DNA of 64,000 nucleotides, taken from positions 1 through 64,000 of the forward strand of contig JAAERN010000039.1 of the NCBI GenBank assembly GCA_024230295.1, read 5' to 3'. The position numbers were made by a program, and so were the translations under genes. Within the stretch, counting starts at the first letter, position 1. The number at the start of each line of letters is the position of its first letter. Below the pieces are notes generated by a model. That model saw only the letters and a list, made by a program, of their open reading frames with translations, did no database searches and was not told the origin of the DNA. This document shows, in pieces, positions 8,305 to 17,914 of this stretch. Origin of the DNA: Planctomycetota bacterium. Lineage in GTDB: Bacteria > Planctomycetota > Phycisphaerae > Phycisphaerales > SM1A02.

Positions 8305-11106
8305 CTACCCCACCGCTTCCCAATCACGATCCGAGAGCCACGACCCATTCGCCCGCTCGGCAACCGTTTCATCCCGGCGCCATGACCGCTCACAGGCGGG
8401 TTCGCCTCTCAAATCGATAACCGCAATCTCGGTCGCACCGGGATCTAGCGTCAGCCGCGATACTTCGAGCAAGTCGCAAAGGTCTTCCTTGAGTGGCCCA
8501 AGCACACCATCTGGATCTGGTATCACCAGCCCGGCATCCAGTGACTTCTCGATGCCACCCTGCTTTGCCTTCTCAAGCGCACGCAGGGCCGACTCGCGGA
8601 TCGACATTGCAGCGTCCCACGCGGGTGAGACATCAATGCCCTCGAGCAGAGGAAGCGTCTCGAGATGCACACATGCGGCCTCGCCGTGCATGGTTCGCCA
8701 CGCCTCGTCAGCGGTGTGGGGAATCATCGGAGCCAGAAGGCAGCACAACGTCTCGGCAACGGATCGCATCGCGGCCTGAGCGCGGCGGCGCCGGGGCGAA
8801 TCGCTCTTATCGCAGTACAGCCGATCCTTCATCGCAACGCAGAAGGTCGAACTGAGCGTGTCATTGCAGAAATCGAAGATCGCAAGGTGCGCCCGCCGAA
8901 ACTCATAGGTCTCCCATGAACTCGTCACGACCTCCTGCAACTGCCTCATCTTGCCAAGCAGCCACGCTTCCAGCGAAGTGGAGGGGAGCCCATCAAGCGA
9001 ATCTGCCGCCGGGTCATAGTCACCGATATTGCTCAGCAGGAATCGCACGGTGTTTCGAACCTTCCGATAGGACTCGCCAGCCAACTGGAAGAGTTCCAGG
9101 TCGACGCGAATATCGTTCTCGTACGCCAGCCCGCTCACCCACCACCGACACACATCTGCGCCCACATCTTTGAGCAGGTCCTCGACGTTGAGCGCGTTGC
9201 CACCTGACTTGCTCATCTTGCGTCCATCACGATCGACCATGAATCCGTGCGTGAGCAATGTCTTGAATGGCGGCTCGCCAGTCACGCCAAGAGAAGAAAG
9301 CATGGAGAGTTGAAACCAGCCCCGGTGCTGATCAGAACCCTCCAGATACAGATCCGATGGGAATCCGAGTCCGCGAGCACGCATCACCGCGTTCCATGAT
9401 GATCCAGATTCCATCCAGACATCGAAGATCTCGTGCGTCTTGCGAAGCGACGCCATATCCACATCGTCCGGAGCATCGGGGTCCGCTACCGCGTCCCAGC
9501 CAGCCAACAATTCGGCGGGTGATTCCAGGAACCATGCATCAGAGCCGCGCTCACCGAATGCCTTTGCAACGGCGCGGGTCGTCGCAGCAGTCAGGAGCAT
9601 GGTTCCTTCAGGCGTCACGAACGCTGGAATCGGAAGGCCCCATGATCGCTGCCGCGAGAGGCACCAGTCCGGCCGAGAGTCGACCATGCCTCGCATCCGC
9701 TTGCGTCCCCACTCCGGAACGAAGCCCGTCGTGTCGTCGATAACCGCTAGGCCGCGTTCACGCAGCGACCCGCCACCGCCGAATTCGGCATTGACATCGA
9801 CAAACCACTGCTCGGTCGAACGGAAGATGACCGGCGTCTTGGACCGCCAGTCATGTGGATAGGAATGTTCGTAGTCCTGCACATGCACGAGGTTTCCGAG
9901 ATCGCGAAGATGATCGACGACTCTGGCGTTTCCGTCCCAGACCGAAACACCGTGCAACCACTCTGGAGCCGTCTGGTCAAAGGTGCCGTCACCGAGAACC
10001 GGGCAATAGACATCCAACCCAGCCTCAAGACCGATCAAGTAATCATCCGTGCCGTGGCCCGGAGCCGTATGCACCAGACCCGTCCCCTCCTCCAGCGTGA
10101 CGTGCTCACCGAGCAGAATCGGCCCGGTGCGATCGCAGAATGGATGGTCATAGGTCAGGCCACCCAAAGCCTCGCCGATGCAGCGGCCGATGACCTCGGT
10201 TGACTCTGCGCCGCACGCCTTGGTAACCGCCTCCAGCCGATCCTCTGCGACAACTGTCAAGGCCCCGTCCATTCGGACGAGCGCATAGGTGATACGGGGC
10301 CCGACGGCAATAGCCATGTTGGCTGGGAGTGTCCACGGCGTCGTTGTCCAGATCATGAAGGCTGGTCGCGTATCCAGTTCGACACCAAAAGCCGCGCCGA
10401 CTTGATCGGCGTCGGTCGCAGCGAAGTCAACCCAGATGGATGGGTCGACTCGGTCGGCGTATTCCAGTTCCGCTTCCGCCAGTGCCGTCTCGTTGGCGAT
10501 GGACCAGTGCACTGGCTTGAGACGCCGATAGACCAACCCGGCCTGTACGAGATCGGCAAAAACTTGCAGCACGGACGCTTCGTACGAGGCGTCCATCGTC
10601 ATGTAGGGATGGTCGTAGTCAGCGAGCGTAAGAAGCCGCTTCATTTGCTGAGCCTGCCGCTTCTGATACTTCTCCGCGTAGGTCCGGCACGCACGGCGAA
10701 TCGCCATGCGCCGCGTGTCCTCGGGAAGGTCGGCAAGTTTGTCCATCTTGCCGGACTCCACAAGAGTCTGCATAACTCTGTATTCGATCGGTAGCCCGTG
10801 ACAGTCCCAGCCAGGCACGAACCGGCACTGCAGGCCGGTCATCAGTCGCGAGCGAACCACGATGTCCTTCAGAACTTTGTTGAGGAGATGCCCGACGTGA
10901 ATATCGCCGTTGGCGAAGGGTGGGCCGTCGTGAAACGTAAACGCGTCGCATCCATCTCGCGCGCTGGTCACTTCGTCGTACAGACACTGGTCAGCCCATC
11001 GCTTGAGCGAAGCGGCCTCATTCTGCGCAAGATTGGCCCGCATCGGAAATGCCGTTGCAGGCAGATTCAGTGACTTCCGCCAGTTCGTCTTTGTGTCTTT
11101 GGTCAT
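8305..11106 (-). CDS. ileS: isoleucyl-tRNA synthetase
   Basis: 933 residues, class I synthetase charging tRNA-Ile with editing of valine. It shows DGPPFANGDIHVGHLLNK (HIGH-type motif at 70-73), FVPGWDCHGLPIE, the editing-domain TTTPWTLPAN and TAPGHGTDDYLIG blocks, DVWMESGSSW and the catalytic loop GRKMSKSGGN near residue 630. The C-terminal zinc-ribbon position is degenerate: the usual CxRCW...CxRC pattern reads CERSW with no second Cys pair, so only one of four ligands remains. It is preceded by the minus-strand ZIP gene, 27 bases away. Confidence 0.97.
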   Translation of the reverse strand: MTKDTKTNWRKSLNLPATAFPMRANLAQNEAASLKRWADQCLYDEVTSARDGCDAFTFHDGPPFANGDIHVGHLLNKVLKDIVVRSRLMTGLQCRFVPGWDCHGLPIEYRVMQTLVESGKMDKLADLPEDTRRMAIRRACRTYAEKYQKRQAQQMKRLLTLADYDHPYMTMDASYEASVLQVFADLVQAGLVYRRLKPVHWSIANETALAEAELEYADRVDPSIWVDFAATDADQVGAAFGVELDTRPAFMIWTTTPWTLPANMAIAVGPRITYALVRMDGALTVVAEDRLEAVTKACGAESTEVIGRCIGEALGGLTYDHPFCDRTGPILLGEHVTLEEGTGLVHTAPGHGTDDYLIGLEAGLDVYCPVLGDGTFDQTAPEWLHGVSVWDGNARVVDHLRDLGNLVHVQDYEHSYPHDWRSKTPVIFRSTEQWFVDVNAEFGGGGSLRERGLAVIDDTTGFVPEWGRKRMRGMVDSRPDWCLSRQRSWGLPIPAFVTPEGTMLLTAATTRAVAKAFGERGSDAWFLESPAELLAGWDAVADPDAPDDVDMASLRKTHEIFDVWMESGSSWNAVMRARGLGFPSDLYLEGSDQHRGWFQLSMLSSLGVTGEPPFKTLLTHGFMVDRDGRKMSKSGGNALNVEDLLKDVGADVCRWWVSGLAYENDIRVDLELFQLAGESYRKVRNTVRFLLSNIGDYDPAADSLDGLPSTSLEAWLLGKMRQLQEVVTSSWETYEFRRAHLAIFDFCNDTLSSTFCVAMKDRLYCDKSDSPRRRRAQAAMRSVAETLCCLLAPMIPHTADEAWRTMHGEAACVHLETLPLLEGIDVSPAWDAAMSIRESALRALEKAKQGGIEKSLDAGLVIPDPDGVLGPLKEDLCDLLEVSRLTLDPGATEIAVIDLRGEPACERSWRRDETVAERANGSWLSDRDWEAVG

Positions 11107-11133
11107 GAGGGCCCGCAGGATATGGCACTGCAG

Positions 11134-11961
11134 TCAATGAAGGTAGGACGCAGCCACCGCAATCAGCAGACCCACCACGAGCGCCCCGCTCAGGAGCAGC
11201 CGATCGTGCGTGTGATACTGCAACTCGGGCAAAATATCACTCAGGGCGATGCACAGAAGCAAACCAGCAGTCACGGCCACTGCCGGGGCCGCCCAAGACT
11301 CTATGTTTGTCTCGCCGCCGATCAGCCAGGCCAGTGCGATCCCAACAGGCGTCACGGCGGCATAGAGAAGCGTTGCTGCCCAGCGAGCCCCGACCCCGCG
11401 ATGATCTCGGTTCATCAGCGTGACGATTGCCAGACCATCAAACGGCTTGTGCAGCGAAATCGCCAGCAGCATGCCGAGGCCCGGCCAAACCACGCCTTCT
11501 CCCCCCTCCAGCAAGATGGCCGCCCCCAGTCCGATTCCTGCCAGAAGCGCATGCACCGAAAGACCGGTCGCCGCGCCGACCCACGACATCGTGTGGCCGT
11601 GTCCAGCATGACTGCACCCACCTTCGCCTTGTTCGTGATGGTGAAAGCAGAAGAATCGCTCGAGGAGATACATGCCGAGAAATCCGCCAACCGCCCACAG
11701 CATGGCAAGGTGGGCACCTGACGCTTCGTAGTGCCCGTGATCATGCCCATGCCCGTGCCCGTGACCACCGATTTCTGTCATGCCCTCGATCGCGTGAGGA
11801 AGAAGGTCGACCGCTGCGACACCGGCCATGACGCCGGCAATGAGGCTGAGTAGGACTTGCATCCACCGGTGAGAAATTCGGAAACAGAGTGGAATGAGCC
11901 CGCCGAGAATTGATGCGGCGGCTGTGAGAGCACAAGCGAGAAGGATGGTTTGGAGGGGCAT
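11134..11961 (-). CDS. ZIP-family metal (zinc) transporter
   Basis: 275 residues, inner-membrane ZIP permease that imports zinc or related divalent metals. There are about eight hydrophobic segments. Two histidine-rich cytosolic loops stand out: GGHGHGHGHDHGHYEASGAH after the second or third helix, and FHHHEQGEGGCSHAGHGH. The conserved ZIP helix IV motif appears as LSVHALLAGIGLG, and helix V has ISLHKPFDGLAIV. The ATG at 11961 is preferred over a TTG at 11991, though neither has a clear Shine-Dalgarno sequence. It lies between tRNA-Ala and ileS on the same strand. Confidence 0.85.
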   Translation of the reverse strand: MPLQTILLACALTAAASILGGLIPLCFRISHRWMQVLLSLIAGVMAGVAAVDLLPHAIEGMTEIGGHGHGHGHDHGHYEASGAHLAMLWAVGGFLGMYLLERFFCFHHHEQGEGGCSHAGHGHTMSWVGAATGLSVHALLAGIGLGAAILLEGGEGVVWPGLGMLLAISLHKPFDGLAIVTLMNRDHRGVGARWAATLLYAAVTPVGIALAWLIGGETNIESWAAPAVAVTAGLLLCIALSDILPELQYHTHDRLLLSGALVVGLLIAVAASYLH

Positions 11962-12019
11962 TTTTTGGAGAGGGTAGAAGCAGTAGGGCAATAGAGCAGT
12001 AGACCGCCCGCTGCGCGGA

Positions 12020-12050
12020 CTCTATTGCTGCGGGCTGCGCCTGCAGCAAT
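12020..12050 (-). terminator. hairpins just after tRNA-Ala
   Basis: Immediately after the tRNA, an 8-base stem pairs 12043-12050 with 12024-12031 (ATTGCTGC and its complement). A second 8-base stem pairs 12020-12027 with 11989-11996 (CAATAGAG). The two share 12024-12027, so they exclude each other. No T-run follows, so this may be an RNA-processing signal as much as a terminator. Confidence 0.45.
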
Positions 12051-12122
12051 GGAGCAGATGGGACTCGAACCCACAACCTCCTCGATGCGACCGAGGCGCT
12101 CTCCCAATTGAGCTACTGCCCC
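12051..12122 (-). tRNA. tRNA-Ala (anticodon CGC)
   Basis: The reverse strand folds into a full cloverleaf of 72 bases before the discriminator: acceptor GGGGCAG/CTGCTCC, a D-arm with GCTC/GAGC, anticodon stem CCTCG/CGAGG enclosing loop GTCGCAT, and T-arm GTGGG-TTCGAGT-CCCAT. The anticodon CGC reads GCG (Ala). The G3:U70 wobble pair, the main identity element for alanyl-tRNA synthetase, is present. CCA is not encoded. It lies upstream of the ZIP gene and diverges from mutS. Confidence 0.95.
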
Positions 12123-12135
12123 ATACGGGAGAGGC

Positions 12136-12144
12136 ATTGTACCA
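12136..12144 (-). promoter_or_regulatory. extended -10 promoter of tRNA-Ala
   Basis: On the minus strand TGG-TACAAT (extended -10, TGn plus hexamer) ends 14 bases before the tRNA 5' end. TTGCAC lies 21 bases upstream, too far for a standard -35, so the TGn element probably carries recognition. Confidence 0.5.
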
Positions 12145-12196
12145 ACAGGAACCTTCTCTTTGGTGCAAGGCAGGGCCCTGCTACCATCACCCCACT

Positions 12197-14848
12197 ATGG
12201 CCGGATCGACGCCATCCAACACGACGTCTCGCGGCAAGCGGTCGAAGGACCCACGCGACACACCGGCCATGCGCCAGTATCGGCGGTTCAAGGAGGCGCA
12301 CCCGGACTGTGTTCTGTTCTTCCGGATGGGCGATTTCTATGAGATGTTCGATGAGGATGCGCAAACCGTCCACACCGCGATCGGACTAACCCTCACACAG
12401 CGTTCGACCGGGATCCCGATGGCCGGCGTTCCCTACCACGCGGCAGAGGGATACATCCACAAGATGATCTCTCAAGGATTTCGGGTCGCTGTGTGCGATC
12501 AGATTCAGGATCCCACCGAGGCCAAGGGCATCGTGGACCGCGCAGTCACGCGAGTTCTGACTCCGGGCACACTCGTTGACGAGAGCCTGCTGGACGCTGG
12601 CTGCGCCAACTCAACGGCGCTCGTGCTTCTTGATGTCGACCGCGGCGAGGCCATTGTGGCCTCCGCCGAACTCTCGACCGGTCGTTTCGAAGTATTGCGC
12701 ACTCATCTTGGTGGGCTCGTCGATGAAGTGGCCCGCCTGTCACCCTCCGAACTGCTCGTGAGTGAAACGGATGCCGAGCACGCATGCATCGATCGCGCCG
12801 TGACCGCCGGAGACTGCGCCCGAACCATTCGACCTCCATGGACGATCGATCCTTCCGAGGGACGCCGCCTGCTTCAATCGCACTGGGGCGTAGCCACACT
12901 CGAGGGCTGGGGGATCGGCAATGACGAACCGGTCATCGCGGCAGCCGGTGGACTTCTTCGCTTCCTGCTCGACACCATGCCAGGCGAAGATCGGCCGCTC
13001 TCGCACATGCAACCGCCGGTGCTCCGCGACATTTCCGAAGTCATGCAGATCGATGCTGCCACGCTGCGTCATCTCGAAATCGAACGAACAACCCGTACTG
13101 GCAGCACCGATGGCTCGCTCCTTGACTCGCTTCGGTGCTGCGTCACGCCGATGGGACGCCGCCTACTCCGCGAATGGCTCTGCTGGCCCCTGACCGATCG
13201 CCGGGGCATCGAGTCGCGGCACGATGTTGTTGCGGCGTTACTCGCCGACGGCGACGCCTTGGCAGATCTGGTTGAGACGGTCGGCCGTATTCAAGACGTC
13301 GCCCGCATCGCTGGGCGTGCCGCCACCGGTCGGATCACGCCACGCGACCTCGTCGCTCTGGGCCGTTCGGTCCAGCAACTCCCAGCGCTTCGCGAGCGGC
13401 TCGAACTCATTCCCGCGGCAAAGCCACTTTGCTGCGCTGTCGCTGATCTGGCCGACACGCTCGTGCCGCTCGGTCAGACGATCTACCGCTCCTGCGTAGA
13501 TGACCCCCCCGCCCATCTTCGTGACGGCGGCCTGTTTCGCACCGGCATCGACACTGAACTCGACGCCTCCCGAAGCCTTCAGAATGATGGGTCGGCCTGG
13601 CTTGCCTCGTACCAAGCCGAACTCTCGAAATCAACCGGGATCCCATCGCTCAAGGTCGGTTTCAACAAGGTCTTCGGGTACTACATCGAGGTCACGCATG
13701 CGCATACCGCCAGCGTGCCGCCCGACTTCGTCCGCAAGCAAACACTCAAGAATGCCGAGCGGTACATCACGGACCGCCTCAAGACCTACGAAGAGGAAGC
13801 ACTTGGCGCGCAAGCGAATGCCATCGCCCGCGAGCAATCGCTGTTTGTGGATCTTGTCACGCAGGTCGACGCGCTATCCGGTCCGCTTCGCGAACTCGCA
13901 ACGACCGTTGCCACGATCGACGTGCTGTGCGGATTCGCCACACTCGCGACCCAGCAGAGCCTCGTCAGACCCGTCCTGACCGATGGTCTCGATCTGGACA
14001 TCCGGGATGGCAGGCACCCGGTGCTCGACGCCAGGCTCGGCTCTGACTTCGTTCCAAACGACTGCCTCACGGTCGGAGAGGATGGCACGCGCTCATCGCT
14101 GCTGCTGATCACCGGCCCCAACATGGCGGGCAAGAGCACCTACATTCGGCAGGTCGCGCTCACCTGCCTGATGGCTCAGGCCGGCTGCTTCGTTCCTGCC
14201 TCGGCCGCAACGCTCGGAATCGTCGATCGACTTTTCGCACGCATCGGCGCCGCAGACGAACTTCACGCAGGCATGTCGACCTTTATGGTCGAGATGACCG
14301 AGACGGCGAACATCCTCCACAACGCAACCGAGCGAAGCCTCGTCGTCCTCGACGAAATCGGCCGCGGAACGAGCACGCTCGACGGCCTCTCGCTCGCTTG
14401 GGCGATCACCGAAGCCCTCGCCAGGAATGGCTGCCGCACCCTCTTCGCAACCCACTACCACGAAATCACCGAACTCGGTGATCGCATCGACGGCGTTGGG
14501 AATCGGCACGTTGCCGTGCAAGAGTGGGATGACCGCATCGTCTTTCTGCACCGCATCAAACCCGGCGCGACGAATCGCTCATACGGAGTCCATGTCGGGC
14601 GTCTCGCTGGCCTGCCCCCTGCGGTCATCACGCGGGCCAAGGAGGTACTCGATTCGCTGGCCGTTCACCACGCCACGGATGACGTCCCGCCACTGAGTCC
14701 GGCATCGTCTGAGCAGTTGAACCTCTTCACCCAGTATGTCGAGCACCCCGCCATGGGGCGACTCCGGGAACTCAACCTCGATCGCATGAGTCCCATGGAC
14801 GCCTTCGATGCGCTTCGCGAACTGTATGACTCGCTGGAAGACACCTGA
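12197..14848 (+). CDS. mutS: DNA mismatch repair protein MutS
   Basis: 883 residues. MutS binds base mismatches and starts mismatch repair. The mismatch-reading Phe-x-Glu motif is present in RMGDFYEMFDEDA (Phe47, Glu49). The lever and clamp regions follow (KVGFNKVFGYYIEVT). The ABC-type ATPase has Walker A GPNMAGKSTYIRQ (about 640), a signature and Walker B in VVLDEIGRGTSTLDGLSLAWA, and FATHYHE. The ATG at 12197 is chosen because family homology starts about 25 residues after it; there is no obvious ribosome-binding site. Its stop overlaps the next start (TGATG), so the thioredoxin-like gene is coupled to it. Confidence 0.97.
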   Translation: MAGSTPSNTTSRGKRSKDPRDTPAMRQYRRFKEAHPDCVLFFRMGDFYEMFDEDAQTVHTAIGLTLTQRSTGIPMAGVPYHAAEGYIHKMISQGFRVAVCDQIQDPTEAKGIVDRAVTRVLTPGTLVDESLLDAGCANSTALVLLDVDRGEAIVASAELSTGRFEVLRTHLGGLVDEVARLSPSELLVSETDAEHACIDRAVTAGDCARTIRPPWTIDPSEGRRLLQSHWGVATLEGWGIGNDEPVIAAAGGLLRFLLDTMPGEDRPLSHMQPPVLRDISEVMQIDAATLRHLEIERTTRTGSTDGSLLDSLRCCVTPMGRRLLREWLCWPLTDRRGIESRHDVVAALLADGDALADLVETVGRIQDVARIAGRAATGRITPRDLVALGRSVQQLPALRERLELIPAAKPLCCAVADLADTLVPLGQTIYRSCVDDPPAHLRDGGLFRTGIDTELDASRSLQNDGSAWLASYQAELSKSTGIPSLKVGFNKVFGYYIEVTHAHTASVPPDFVRKQTLKNAERYITDRLKTYEEEALGAQANAIAREQSLFVDLVTQVDALSGPLRELATTVATIDVLCGFATLATQQSLVRPVLTDGLDLDIRDGRHPVLDARLGSDFVPNDCLTVGEDGTRSSLLLITGPNMAGKSTYIRQVALTCLMAQAGCFVPASAATLGIVDRLFARIGAADELHAGMSTFMVEMTETANILHNATERSLVVLDEIGRGTSTLDGLSLAWAITEALARNGCRTLFATHYHEITELGDRIDGVGNRHVAVQEWDDRIVFLHRIKPGATNRSYGVHVGRLAGLPPAVITRAKEVLDSLAVHHATDDVPPLSPASSEQLNLFTQYVEHPAMGRLRELNLDRMSPMDAFDALRELYDSLEDT

Positions 14849-15411
14849 TGCTGACACAAGCATTGTCCGCGGCCTTCGCCGCCGCCGTCTCATACGAGGC
14901 CTATCTGGACGCGTCACCAACACAAGCCGATGATTGGCGAACTGTGGGCGAGCGGGTCGCAATCACGCCGCAGCAGCAAGCGGTCCTCGATGGATTCGTC
15001 CGCGACATGCGAATCCTCGTCATTTCCGGAAGTTGGTGCGGCGACTGTGTTCGGCAAGGACCTCCGCTCGCCGCCATCTGCGGGGCCTGCCCACGCATCG
15101 ACCTGCGATTCATCGACCGCGATCATCCCGCGTCTCCCATCGATCACTTCAACATCAATGCCGGCGCCCGCGTTCCGGTCGCGATCTTCATGGCCGAAGA
15201 CGGCGAACTGGTCTCCTCACTGGGCGACAAAACGCTCTCCTATTACCGATGGGTGGCAGCACAGCAGTTGGGGTCGGCGTGCCCACTGCCAGGCGCGCCG
15301 ACCCCTGAAGATGTACTCGCATCGATCATCCAAGACTGGCTGAATGAGTGCGAGCGTGTGCAGATCCTGCTGCGGCTGAGCACGCGACTCCGCGCCATTC
15401 ATGAAGACTGA
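14848..15411 (+). CDS. thioredoxin-fold protein with a WCGDC active site
   Basis: 187 residues. A helical N-terminus of about 55 residues is followed by a thioredoxin-like domain: ILVISGSWCGDCVRQGPPLAAI places a C-x-x-C redox pair (WCGDC) after strand one, LRFIDRDHP gives the next strand, and RVPVAIFMAEDGELV supplies the cis-proline turn. No signal peptide is evident, so it is probably cytosolic. It resembles the small thioredoxin-family proteins of Bacilli that carry WCGDS or WCGDC. It overlaps mutS by one base and its 3' end overlaps the convergent neighbour by 13 bases. The partner is unknown. Confidence 0.75.
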   Translation: MLTQALSAAFAAAVSYEAYLDASPTQADDWRTVGERVAITPQQQAVLDGFVRDMRILVISGSWCGDCVRQGPPLAAICGACPRIDLRFIDRDHPASPIDHFNINAGARVPVAIFMAEDGELVSSLGDKTLSYYRWVAAQQLGSACPLPGAPTPEDVLASIIQDWLNECERVQILLRLSTRLRAIHED

Positions 15412-16190
15412 GAAGATTCATCGGCGTCCTTGCCTGGAAGACGCCTGAGTTCCTCGAATGCTTCTTTCCACTCTTGATTAGTGGCGTCCAACTCCGGTCC
15501 GGGTTCCGCGTTCCGCCTGAACTTCGAAAGATCATTGATTCGCTTCAGCAGTGCCGCGCGTTCGTTGGGCAAGGATTGGGCTTGCTGCGAGCCTTTTCGC
15601 TTCGTGGAAACTGTTTGAATCACAGCATCGCATACTTTGATCTGCCTTTGGCTGCCATGCACGGCGATCAGTCCGACATCGGAGAATACCGTGATGAACG
15701 GCTCTTCCATCCCTCCCATCAGGCAGACCTCCCACATGACACCTTGCAGCAGAACGGCATTGTCTGGTGCACGGTAACTCGGCGGGATCTGGAAGACTTC
15801 GGTTTCGCCGAGCGCGGGCGTCACCGAAGCCATGCCCCCGGATGCGCGGCGGCTTCGGGCATTGGCAGCCTGAACATACTGATACGCATCAACAACCCAG
15901 ACGACATCACCACCGCCTGCTCCAATTTCCATGGCAGTGGCACCAGGAATGGCATCAACCAACTCGGCACATGTCCCGACTGTCACGTTGTGCAGAGACA
16001 GAGGTGGCACTGCGACCGAACTGTCATTCGGCTGCAGCATAATGTTGCTCTGCGGCGCCGCCGCCTGAACCGCGTCCACCCATTCAGAGAGCGTTCCTCC
16101 TTTGAATTCGATGTCAAATGTCGCCGGCTTGGCGGCAATCGCAGCGGAAGAGATTCCCATCGTCAATGCGATTCCAAGTAGTGCCTTCAT
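15399..16190 (-). CDS. exported hypothetical protein with an STN-like N-terminal region
   Basis: 263 residues from an ATG at 16190, 9 bases after AGGAG. A signal peptide ends near AAIAAKPA. The mature N-terminus (FDIEFKGGTLSEWVDAVQA, then a PLSLHNVTVGTCAELVDAI stretch) looks like the STN/secretin N-terminal fold, a two-layer domain common in planctomycete exported proteins. A middle region reads VFQIPPSYRAPDNAVLLQGV; the C-terminus is charged and helical and may be coiled. I do not recognise a characterised family. It converges on the thioredoxin-like gene. Confidence 0.6.
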   Translation of the reverse strand: MKALLGIALTMGISSAAIAAKPATFDIEFKGGTLSEWVDAVQAAAPQSNIMLQPNDSSVAVPPLSLHNVTVGTCAELVDAIPGATAMEIGAGGGDVVWVVDAYQYVQAANARSRRASGGMASVTPALGETEVFQIPPSYRAPDNAVLLQGVMWEVCLMGGMEEPFITVFSDVGLIAVHGSQRQIKVCDAVIQTVSTKRKGSQQAQSLPNERAALLKRINDLSKFRRNAEPGPELDATNQEWKEAFEELRRLPGKDADESSQSS

Positions 16191-16351
16191 ACCCAAATAC
16201 TCCTGTGGAGCCCAGGTGGTGTGTCGCCGCGATCCGCGCCGCAGTCAAGTCCCGGGCAGTCCGCCATCAACGCGCAACGTCTTCGGAGATTGCAGACTCA
16301 ATGAACGAAATTGTCCAGATTGGGTGGCGGCGTGTGCCTCGCACGGACCCT

Positions 16352-17371
16352 CTACGCCTTCCAACCCATTTCAAGCGGCGGCCTTGCGACATTCCACACC
16401 TGCTCCATGACCGCCTCGACACCATCGCCGGTCATGCCCGATGCGGTCATCACATCGCAACCGGTGCCACGCTTGAGTGATTTAACAAGCGATGCACGGG
16501 TGGTTTCATCGATCAGATCACACTTATTGAGAAGCACCAGTTCGGGCTTACCCATGAGCACATCGCCAAAGGCTTCGAGCTCACCGCGAATCATGCGCCA
16601 GTTGTCGAGTGGATCCGAACCGTCGATCGGGGCCGCGTCGAGGACGTGCAGAATGACTGCAGTCCGTTCGACATGCTTCAGAAAGTCGTAGCCCATACCA
16701 GCACCTTCCGCCGCGCCTTCGATGAGTCCCGGAAGATCAGCCATGACGAGCCGCCGTTCACCCGGAAGCTCCGCAATCCCGAGGTGCGGCGACTTTGTTG
16801 TGAACGGATAGGCGGCGATCTTGGGGCGCGCGGCGGTGATCGCAGCCAGCAATGTCGACTTGCCCGCATTGGGCAAACCGACAAATCCAACGTCGGCAAG
16901 TAATTTGAGTTCCAAATCCAACGTGCGCTCTTCGCACTCACCGCCGGGTGTGCCTTCACGCGGCGTCTGATTGGTGGCCGACTTGAAGTGCTCGTTGCCG
17001 AACCCACCCTCGCCGCCCTTTGCCACAACCACGTGCTCGCCATCTGACGTGATCTCGGCGAGCACTACACCGCTCTCGCGATCGACCGCAATCGTGCCGA
17101 GAGGAACCGGAATCAGAAGATGGTCGGCATTGGGTCCATGCTTGGAAGAACCCTGACCAGGCATCCCGTTCTTGGCACGGAAGTGCGGGCGAGGCGTCAG
17201 CGAGAGCAATGTTGAAAGGCCTACCTCCCCAACCAGCACCACATCGCCACCGTTGCCGCCGTTGCCTCCGTCGGGGCCACCCTTCGGGCGGTACTTCTCA
17301 CGGCGAAGGCTCACGCAGCCGTTACCGCCCTTGCCAGAGCAGATGAAGATTGTGCAGCGATCGACGAGCAT
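16352..17371 (-). CDS. obgE: Obg family GTPase
   Basis: 339 residues. ObgE/CgtA associates with the 50S subunit and couples ribosome assembly to nutritional state. The glycine-rich Obg fold occupies about 1-155 (CSGKGGNGCVSLRREKYRPK, GGPDGGNGGNGGDVVLVG). The G domain has G1 GLPNAGKST, G3 DLPGLIEGAAEG, G4 LLNKCDLID and G5 TASGMTGDG. There is no extra C-terminal domain. The ATG at 17371 is chosen by homology (MLVDRCTIF); upstream codons to 17386 include only TTG. It lies 73 bases downstream of rpmA, the usual pairing, but rplU is missing from the cluster. Confidence 0.96.
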   Translation of the reverse strand: MLVDRCTIFICSGKGGNGCVSLRREKYRPKGGPDGGNGGNGGDVVLVGEVGLSTLLSLTPRPHFRAKNGMPGQGSSKHGPNADHLLIPVPLGTIAVDRESGVVLAEITSDGEHVVVAKGGEGGFGNEHFKSATNQTPREGTPGGECEERTLDLELKLLADVGFVGLPNAGKSTLLAAITAARPKIAAYPFTTKSPHLGIAELPGERRLVMADLPGLIEGAAEGAGMGYDFLKHVERTAVILHVLDAAPIDGSDPLDNWRMIRGELEAFGDVLMGKPELVLLNKCDLIDETTRASLVKSLKRGTGCDVMTASGMTGDGVEAVMEQVWNVARPPLEMGWKA

Positions 17372-17444
17372 TGGTGAATCTCTCAATAGAACACGCGGGC
17401 GTATGGAACGCCCGCGTGGATGATCTCAGAATCGAGAAACGCGA

Positions 17445-17726
17445 TCAGCTGGCCTTTTCGACCGCCGTGTAGCGAGGCGTCGCAGCGTCTGCCGGCACAA
17501 TGTCGATCTTCCGACCGCGGAAATGCACCGTGCCCGCCTCCTTGGCGTACAGGGTGTCGTCACGACCTCGTCGGACGAGGTAGCCAGGGTGGAAGTGCGT
17601 GCCGCACTGGCGAACGATGATGGCCCCTGCCTTGGCGTACTGGCCGCCATAGAGCTTCACACCGCGAAACTGCGGATTGGAGTCGCGTCCATTCTTGGTG
17701 GACCCTTGTCCCTTCTTATGTGCCAC
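17445..17726 (-). CDS. rpmA: 50S ribosomal protein L27
   Basis: 93 residues, near the peptidyl-transferase centre. The protein begins with a GTG codon: (M)[21 protein letters not shown], and continues [23 protein letters not shown], the L27 signature. The GTG at 17726 is preferred because GAGGAGG lies 6 bases upstream and L27 always begins AHKKG; a longer open frame back to 17930 is not homologous. The N-terminal cleavage sequence of Firmicutes L27 is absent. It is transcribed with obgE. Confidence 0.97.
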   Translation of the reverse strand: MAHKKGQGSTKNGRDSNPQFRGVKLYGGQYAKAGAIIVRQCGTHFHPGYLVRRGRDDTLYAKEAGTVHFRGRKIDIVPADAATPRYTAVEKAS

Positions 17727-17756
17727 AGCAGACCTCCTCAATAAGCCGAGCCGGGG

Positions 17757-17765
17757 AGTATAGCA
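17757..17765 (-). promoter_or_regulatory. extended -10 promoter of rpmA-obgE
   Basis: On the minus strand TGC-TATACT (extended -10) sits about 30 bases upstream of the rpmA GTG, which predicts a leader of roughly 24 bases. The -35 region 17 bases upstream (TTCGGA) is weak. Confidence 0.55.
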
Positions 17766-17914
17766 GAAAAAACGGCGGATCCGAACTTCCCGAATTGGCG
17801 ATCTCGTGCTCACCCACCGCAAGCCCCGATCCCACGAGGCAACGCAACTGGCGGGTTCACGCCACTGCCCCAAGCTCTGATTTGACCAGATTTCGCCCGA
17901 ATCGTCGCTCAGGG

